Positions 4,949 to 9,049 of a stretch of 9,049 nt of DNA are shown here, one piece after another; the stretch's first letter is position 1; the number at the start of each line of letters is the position of its first letter. The DNA comes from Bacteroidales bacterium (lineage in GTDB: Bacteria > Bacteroidota > Bacteroidia > Bacteroidales > UBA1715). Below the pieces are notes generated by a model that saw only the letters and a list, made by a program, of their open reading frames with translations, was not told the origin of the DNA and did no database searches. A program made the position numbers and the translations under genes. The stretch lies in contig JAFZTG010000005.1 in the NCBI GenBank assembly GCA_017618935.1, forward strand, positions 1 to 9,049, in the 5' to 3' direction.

Positions 4949-7333
4949 ATGAATGTTTTAGTCGTTTGTAACAAGTTCCCTTATCCGTTGGTGGACGGCG
5001 GACAAATCGCCACGTTCGCCATGATTCGTGGATTGGCGGAGGCGGGGAATTCCGTTACTGTGGCGGCTATAAATACGGCGAAACATTACTGTGATGTAAA
5101 AAAAATGCCGAAACAGGTGCAGTCTTTGGCCGATTTTCGTACCGTGTTCGTCAATACCGACTTGACGGCGAAAGATGCGCTAAAAAATCTGCTGTTTTCA
5201 AAGCTGCCGTACACTGCTACACGTTTTATAACCGACGAATTTTCCGATTTGTTGCGACAAATATTGCAGAAAAAACAATTTGATGTAGTCCAACTCGAGG
5301 GGTTGTACCTTTGTGCGTATATCCCGTTGATTCGCGAGTGTTCGCAGGCAAAAATAGCGTATAGGGCTCATAATGTGGAGTTCGAGATTTGGAAACGGTT
5401 GGCAAGCGAGACGAAAAATTTGGCAAAACGGTGGTATCTGAAGAATTTGGCAAAGCGAGTGGAACGATTTGAGAAATCAATGCTCAATACCTATGATTTT
5501 TTGATACCAATAACCAAACGTGACGGAGAAACTTATAATTGCATTGGTAATACCAAACCACAGTTTGTTGCCCCGACGGGTATATTCGTAGCAGATCTGC
5601 CGCAAAAAGCAACAAAACGGGAAGAATCCTTGTCGTTGTTTCATTTGGGTGCCTTGGATTGGTCGCCAAATCAACAAGGATTGTTGTGGTTTTTGGATAA
5701 TTGTTGGGAACAATTGCGAAAATCACATCCCGACTTGCAATTGTTTGTCGCTGGTCGAAATGCACCGCAATGGTTCGTTGAGCGAATACGTGTGGCTGGC
5801 GTGCAATATGTCGGCGAAGTTCCCGATGCCTACGAATTTATGTCGCAACATACCGTTATGATTGTGCCGTTGTTGGCGGGTGGGGGAATGAGAATCAAGA
5901 TTTTGGAAGGACTTTCCTATGGAAAAGTTATTGTTTCCACCTCGATTGGAGCGGAAGGTATTTCTGCCGAAAATGGCAAGGAAATGTGTATTGCCGATTC
6001 GCCGAGTGAGTTCGTCTCGGCAATTCAGGCAATTATTTCGCATCCGGAAACGATAGATGGAATTTCACGAAATGCACAAGATTTCATAACAAGACAATTT
6101 GATAATTCTTTGATTATTAAAGATTTGGTTGAATTTTATCAAAAAAATAAACGAAAAGCAATGAAGATATTTGTCCTACTTTCAAGAATTCCGTGGCCTT
6201 TGGAGAAAGGCGACAAACTTCGTGCTTTCAATCAAATAAAAAGTCTTTCCCGCAATAACGACATATATCTGTGTTGCTTGAATGACGATGCTTCGGCTAA
6301 AAAGACTGAAGCCGTACAAAAATTGCAGTCGTTTTGTAAGATGATAGAAATCATAGATTTACCTAAATATAAGATTTTGTGGAATCTTTGTATCGCTTTT
6401 CTGAAAGGATGGCCGATACAATGTGGTTATTTCTATAATTCGTCGGCACATTCCCGCATTCACAATCTTATTCAGCACGTGCAACCCGATATGTTGTATG
6501 GGCAGTTGGTGCGTGTTGCCCCTTATTTGCAAGATGAACCGTATAAAAAGACGATAGATTATCAGGATACGTTGTCGGTTGGAATGAAGCGACGCGAGGA
6601 AAAGGCTTCGTGTCTCAAACGATGGGTTTTCCGTATGGAATTTCGTCGTTTGCAGCGATATGAACGTCGCATAATGGATACGTTCGACGTAAAGACGATT
6701 ATTAGTGATTCCGATCGTCAATGTATTGACCATGATCGAAAAAATGAAATTTTGGTTGTACCGAATGGCGTTGATTTCGAGCATTTTACGAAAAAAGATG
6801 TTGCAAAAATCTACGATGTGGTTTTTACGGGAAATATGGCGTATCCGCCCAACGTTGATGCTGTGGCGTTTCTTGCACGTGAAATTATGCCGATAGTCTG
6901 GAAAACACGACCGGAAACTACGTTGTGTATTGCCGGTGCTACGCCTGCGCCGTCGGTGAAATCAGTTGCAAATGAGAAAATTACGGTTACCGGTTGGGTT
7001 GACGATATGCGTGACGTGTATGCTCAGTCGCGTATTTTCATTGCTCCCATGCGAATAGGGACGGGTTTGCAAAATAAGCTATTGGAAGCCATGTCGATGG
7101 AGCTGCCGTGTATCACGTCGCCTTTGGCAAACGGCTCATTGCGTGCGCAAGATGGGACAGAAATCTGCGTGGCTGATTCTGCTGAAACCTACGCCCGTGC
7201 TATTCTGAACCTTTTGGGCGATGAGCAAACGGCAGAACAAATGGCACACAATGGAAATGCTTTCGTCCATGCTCACTATGATTGGAATGTGACAACTGAA
7301 ATTGTTGAAAAGGCAATGAAGGGGTTGGAATAA
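4949..7333 (+). CDS. Tandem GT4-GT4 glycosyltransferase fusion
   Basis: This 794-residue product holds two complete GT-B glycosyltransferases. Module 1 (1-404) starts MNVLVVCNKFPYPLVDGG and has YRAHNVEFEIWKR (138-150), a donor half from SLFHLGALDWSPNQQG (229-244), and GGGMRIKILEGLSYGKVIVST (311-331). Module 2 (405-794) starts at an internal Met, MKIFVLLSRIPWPLEKGDK. It carries VPNGVDFEHF (604-613), FTGNMAYPPNVDAV (626-639) and GTGLQNKLLEAMSMELPCIT (704-723). Module 2 resembles the Stp1-like sugar transferases (TIGR03087 type). Both probably add sugars to a surface polysaccharide; donors and acceptors cannot be read from sequence. The two modules are normally separate proteins of about 400 residues. 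A single extra A in the A7 run at 6141-6147 would end module 1 at residue 400 and leave module 2 with its own ATG at 6161. I chose the ATG at 4949 over an in-frame TTG at 4940. No promoter is obvious upstream. Confidence 0.88.
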   Translation: MNVLVVCNKFPYPLVDGGQIATFAMIRGLAEAGNSVTVAAINTAKHYCDVKKMPKQVQSLADFRTVFVNTDLTAKDALKNLLFSKLPYTATRFITDEFSDLLRQILQKKQFDVVQLEGLYLCAYIPLIRECSQAKIAYRAHNVEFEIWKRLASETKNLAKRWYLKNLAKRVERFEKSMLNTYDFLIPITKRDGETYNCIGNTKPQFVAPTGIFVADLPQKATKREESLSLFHLGALDWSPNQQGLLWFLDNCWEQLRKSHPDLQLFVAGRNAPQWFVERIRVAGVQYVGEVPDAYEFMSQHTVMIVPLLAGGGMRIKILEGLSYGKVIVSTSIGAEGISAENGKEMCIADSPSEFVSAIQAIISHPETIDGISRNAQDFITRQFDNSLIIKDLVEFYQKNKRKAMKIFVLLSRIPWPLEKGDKLRAFNQIKSLSRNNDIYLCCLNDDASAKKTEAVQKLQSFCKMIEIIDLPKYKILWNLCIAFLKGWPIQCGYFYNSSAHSRIHNLIQHVQPDMLYGQLVRVAPYLQDEPYKKTIDYQDTLSVGMKRREEKASCLKRWVFRMEFRRLQRYERRIMDTFDVKTIISDSDRQCIDHDRKNEILVVPNGVDFEHFTKKDVAKIYDVVFTGNMAYPPNVDAVAFLAREIMPIVWKTRPETTLCIAGATPAPSVKSVANEKITVTGWVDDMRDVYAQSRIFIAPMRIGTGLQNKLLEAMSMELPCITSPLANGSLRAQDGTEICVADSAETYARAILNLLGDEQTAEQMAHNGNAFVHAHYDWNVTTEIVEKAMKGLE
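6141..6163 (+). other. A7 run and internal ATG at the glycosyltransferase junction
   Basis: In the present frame the bases read CAA AAA AAT AAA CGA AAA GCA ATG. With eight A instead of seven they would read CAA AAA AAA TAA, then a 10-nt gap, then ATG (6161-6163) opening module 2. The stop and start are therefore still present one frame away. This marks either the mutation that fused two genes, a sequencing or assembly error, or a slippage site that gives both fused and separate products. Confidence 0.7.
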
Positions 7334-7370
7334 GGAAATTCGTACATAGCTGTGAATTGTGGCTTATTCC
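7327..7370 (+). other. Stem-loop at the end of the glycosyltransferase fusion
   Basis: GGAATAAG (7327-7334), which includes the TAA stop, pairs with CTTATTCC (7363-7370). An inner AATTC (7337-7341) / GAATT (7354-7358) closes a 12-nt loop. It is followed by GTAAAAAATG, not a T run, so it is not a standard intrinsic terminator and may protect the mRNA 3' end. Confidence 0.4.
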
Positions 7371-7463
7371 GTAAAAAATGTATTATCAAAATTATTTAGT
7401 GCGAAAGGCGAAAAGCTTGTTGAGAAATATCAAAACGAAATCTTAAAAACAATACATTATATG

Positions 7464-7471
7464 TATCTTTG
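7464..7471 (+). promoter_or_regulatory. -7 box of the HAD phosphatase gene
   Basis: TATCTTTG matches TAnnTTTG and lies 27 nt before the ATG at 7499. No TTG occurs at the -33 position. A 6-bp inverted repeat ATACAT (7452-7457) / ATGTAT (7461-7466) overlaps its left edge; it may be chance in AT-rich sequence. Confidence 0.5.
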
Positions 7472-7498
7472 TAAAAAGATGTCAGGGATTTGAAATAA

Positions 7499-8179
7499 AT
7501 GAATTACAAGGCAATCATATTCGACTTGGATGGAACACTGATGGACTCGCTAATCGATATTGCTCAAAGCGTAAATTTTACGTTGCGACAATTTGGACTT
7601 CGGGAACGGTCAGTTGACGAAATACGGAAATATGTCGGTTGCGGCGTGCGAAAACTACTGATTGACGCGTTTCGTGCGGCATTAGAAGAACGAAAGGAAT
7701 CATTTTCCGAAAAACTGATTGACGAGGCATTGCCCGTATTTCGTGCTCATTACACTGCTCACTGCAACGACTGCACAAGACCTTACGACGGTATTCCCGA
7801 ACTGTTGGAACAACTCAAATTGGCAGGATTTACAATGGCAATTGTGTCGAACAAACCGCAACGAGAAGTTTCGATTTTACAGTCAGTACATTTTTCAAAA
7901 TGGATTGACGTTGCCATGGGTGAAGACGAAACAAGCGGCATCCGTCGCAAACCCTATCCGGATATGGTTTGGAAGGCAATGGAATACTTGGGAGTAACGA
8001 AGGAACAATGTGTCTATGTGGGAGATTCCGAAACGGATTTTGAGACGGCAAAAAACGCCGATGTAGATTGTATTTCAGTATTGTGGGGATTTAGAACAGA
8101 AACTGTTTTAAGGAAAATTGGGGCAAACACATTTGCTCATTCACCGTCAGACGTGTTTTCTATCGTTTCGTCCAAATAA
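7499..8179 (+). CDS. HAD-family phosphatase, phosphoglycolate phosphatase-like
   Basis: The 226-residue protein is a HAD hydrolase with an N-terminal alpha-helical cap of the phosphoglycolate phosphatase/beta-phosphoglucomutase type. All four HAD motifs are present: FDLDGT with the nucleophile Asp9 and Asp11, VSNK with Ser117, the conserved Lys151 in RRKPYPD, and GDSETD with Asp176 and Asp180 for Mg2+. The cap lies at about residues 15-80. Known relatives (Gph) remove phosphate from 2-phosphoglycolate, but substrate range in this group is broad and cannot be fixed from sequence, so no symbol is given. It starts at the ATG at 7499 behind a short leader. Its last 20 bp overlap the convergent NlpC/P60 gene. 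Confidence 0.93.
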   Translation: MNYKAIIFDLDGTLMDSLIDIAQSVNFTLRQFGLRERSVDEIRKYVGCGVRKLLIDAFRAALEERKESFSEKLIDEALPVFRAHYTAHCNDCTRPYDGIPELLEQLKLAGFTMAIVSNKPQREVSILQSVHFSKWIDVAMGEDETSGIRRKPYPDMVWKAMEYLGVTKEQCVYVGDSETDFETAKNADVDCISVLWGFRTETVLRKIGANTFAHSPSDVFSIVSSK

Positions 8180-8837
8180 ATTTTCTCTGTCTTGTATATA
8201 ACAGATATTCGGGCAATTCATATCGTCCAAATCCCATAAATCGTTGATTATAATATGCATACGAAGGAAATTTTGTAGCAATGACTCCCCCATGCGTGGC
8301 AGCGTGAATAAATCGGCAAGAGTGATTTGCCGTATCAACATCGATTACAATTCCCACGTGACCGACGGTTTTTCTCCCGTTTCTGCCCATAAAAAAAATC
8401 AAATCGCCTTGTCGCACACTGTCAATACATTCAGTTGTAAAAGGAGCTTCTCTAAACTGATAGGTGGAACTGCTCGGCAATTGCAGTCCGAAATGCGAAA
8501 AGACAAAACCCGTAAACCCCGAGCAATCAAAGCTATTCGGTCCTTTGGAACCATAATGATACGGACAACCATAATAACTTTCGGCATAGCAAATAAGTGA
8601 GTCAACCAAGGGCAACAAATACGAGCCAAGCGTGTCGATTCGGTAAGGTCGTTCGCTAAGAATAATAGAATCAACAACGGCAGTATCATTGTGTTCCGCA
8701 TACAATGAATCGATGGTTTGCAAATCGGTAACGATAGTGTTGAAAATGAGCGAGTCAAGTTCTTGTGCCTGCACGAACAAAGAAAACGTCGTGCAGAAAA
8801 TCAACAACAAACATTTTTTAATCTGCCTGATTATCAT
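8160..8837 (-). CDS. Secreted NlpC/P60 family cell-wall peptidase
   Basis: The 225-residue protein has a Sec signal peptide (MIIRQIKK, then a hydrophobic segment to about residue 22, cut likely after VQA) and a C-terminal NlpC/P60 (peptidase family C40) domain. The catalytic Cys105 sits in SFDCSGFTGFVF, His160 in VGHVGIV and the third polar residue His178 in RFIHAATHGG; QGDLIFF (143-149) is also typical. Such enzymes cut gamma-D-glutamyl-diamino acid bonds in peptidoglycan stem peptides in the periplasm. Residues 26-85 form a linker with repeated DSL/DSI turns (ELDSLIF, IDSLYAE, VDSIIL, VDSLIC) and no SH3 domain that I can recognise. The ATG lies only 4 nt after a consensus -7 box, so the mRNA may be leaderless. 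The stop lies inside the 3' end of the convergent phosphatase gene. Confidence 0.93.
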   Translation of the reverse strand: MIIRQIKKCLLLIFCTTFSLFVQAQELDSLIFNTIVTDLQTIDSLYAEHNDTAVVDSIILSERPYRIDTLGSYLLPLVDSLICYAESYYGCPYHYGSKGPNSFDCSGFTGFVFSHFGLQLPSSSTYQFREAPFTTECIDSVRQGDLIFFMGRNGRKTVGHVGIVIDVDTANHSCRFIHAATHGGVIATKFPSYAYYNQRFMGFGRYELPEYLLYTRQRKFIWTKR

Positions 8838-8841
8838 AGCA

Positions 8842-8872
8842 CAAAGGTAGCATATATTCTACTATTAGCAAT
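8842..8872 (-). promoter_or_regulatory. Promoter of the NlpC/P60 gene
   Basis: On the minus strand ATTG (8869-8872), a 19-nt spacer and TACCTTTG (8842-8849) match the Bacteroidota -33/-7 consensus with ideal spacing. It fills most of the 38-nt gap after the upstream gene. The -7 box ends 4 nt before the ATG at 8837, which places the transcription start at or next to the A of the start codon. Confidence 0.75.
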
Positions 8873-8875
8873 AAC

Positions 8876-9049
8876 CTATTTCACCACAATTATAGATTTT
8901 GTAACAATTCCCTTATCTGTAACTATCCGTACAAAATAATCGCCTGACAAAAGAGTTGAAACATCTATCTGATTCTGTTTGGCAACAGTTTTGACTTCAG
9001 AACCCAAAGATGTGTATATAATCACATTTTCAATATTTGCGTTAGCAAC
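8876..9049 (-). CDS. C-terminal end of a second T9SS-secreted protein (5' end outside window)
   Basis: On the minus strand an open frame enters from base 9049 and runs 57 residues to a TAG stop at 8876-8878, with no start inside the window. The residues form a type A T9SS sorting domain: NVIIYTSLGSEVKTV, then IDVSTLLSGDYFVRIV, ending TKSIIVVK. This matches the family order of a beta strand with a Gly turn, a (P/S)xGxYxVxv core, and a short basic hydrophobic tail. By family knowledge the domain targets the protein through the Por secretion system to the cell surface. The functional part lies upstream and cannot be judged. It is on the same strand as the NlpC/P60 gene, 38 nt away, but that gene has its own promoter. 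Confidence 0.85.
   Translation of the reverse strand, partial: VANANIENVIIYTSLGSEVKTVAKQNQIDVSTLLSGDYFVRIVTDKGIVTKSIIVVK

Noticed and set aside
6359..6784. 141-codon open frame on - inside the glycosyltransferase fusion
   Set aside because: Antisense to conserved GT4 motifs, no domain or start context. Shadow frame.
7452..7466. 6-bp inverted repeat overlapping the phosphatase -7 box as an operator
   Set aside because: Short, made almost only of A and T, with no second copy. Likely chance; noted only with the promoter.
1..9049. CRISPR array, insertion sequence, integrase or attachment site beside the tRNAs
   Set aside because: No spaced direct repeats, no transposase or integrase motifs, and no duplicated tRNA 3' end were seen in the window.

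Overview
The window looks like chromosomal DNA of a T9SS-positive Bacteroidales-type Bacteroidota. Four things point there. Both edges carry the C-terminal sorting domain of type IX secretion cargo. Most genes have the TAnnTTTG -7 box of the Bacteroidota primary sigma factor and no Shine-Dalgarno sequence. Asparagine synthetase is the ammonia-dependent AsnA type. Several exported proteins have unlipidated Bacteroidota-style signal peptides. The DNA is moderately AT-rich, and no phage, transposon, integrase or CRISPR signature was seen.

Layout, left to right. (1) 1-435: tail of a T9SS cargo protein on +, ending at a bidirectional terminator shared with the convergent gene. (2) 510-1259 (-): triosephosphate isomerase, with an unusual Gly-to-Val change in catalytic loop 6. 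(3) 1327-2451 (-): a family 4 glycosyltransferase only 20 nt downstream of tRNA-Arg(CCG). Upstream of that lie a terminator and tRNA-Thr(CGT), both on -. (4) 2687-2908: a regulatory gap with promoters on both strands and two strong inverted repeats ahead of asnA (2909-3922, +). (5) 4010-4882 (+): a secreted protein of unknown function with its own -7 box and a strong terminator. (6) 4949-7333 (+): a 794-residue protein made of two complete GT4 glycosyltransferases in tandem. The junction sits beside an A7 run, and one extra A would restore a stop codon and leave two separate genes. (7) 7499-8179 (+): a HAD phosphatase of the phosphoglycolate phosphatase type, overlapping tail to tail by 20 bp with (8) 8160-8837 (-), a secreted NlpC/P60 peptidase whose promoter predicts a leaderless mRNA. 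(9) 8876-9049 (-): the tail of a second T9SS cargo gene, with no start inside the window.

Functionally this is a mixed housekeeping and cell-envelope neighbourhood: central carbon metabolism (TPI, HAD phosphatase), asparagine synthesis, two tRNAs, surface glycan synthesis (three GT4 modules), wall remodelling (NlpC/P60) and T9SS surface proteins. Genes switch strand often and most have their own promoter, so it does not read as one operon. I found no convincing evidence of a new multi-gene system. The items most worth checking are the GT4-GT4 fusion and the TPI loop-6 substitution. Promoter, terminator and start calls come from reading the sequence by eye. Family assignments come from motif recognition, not database searches.
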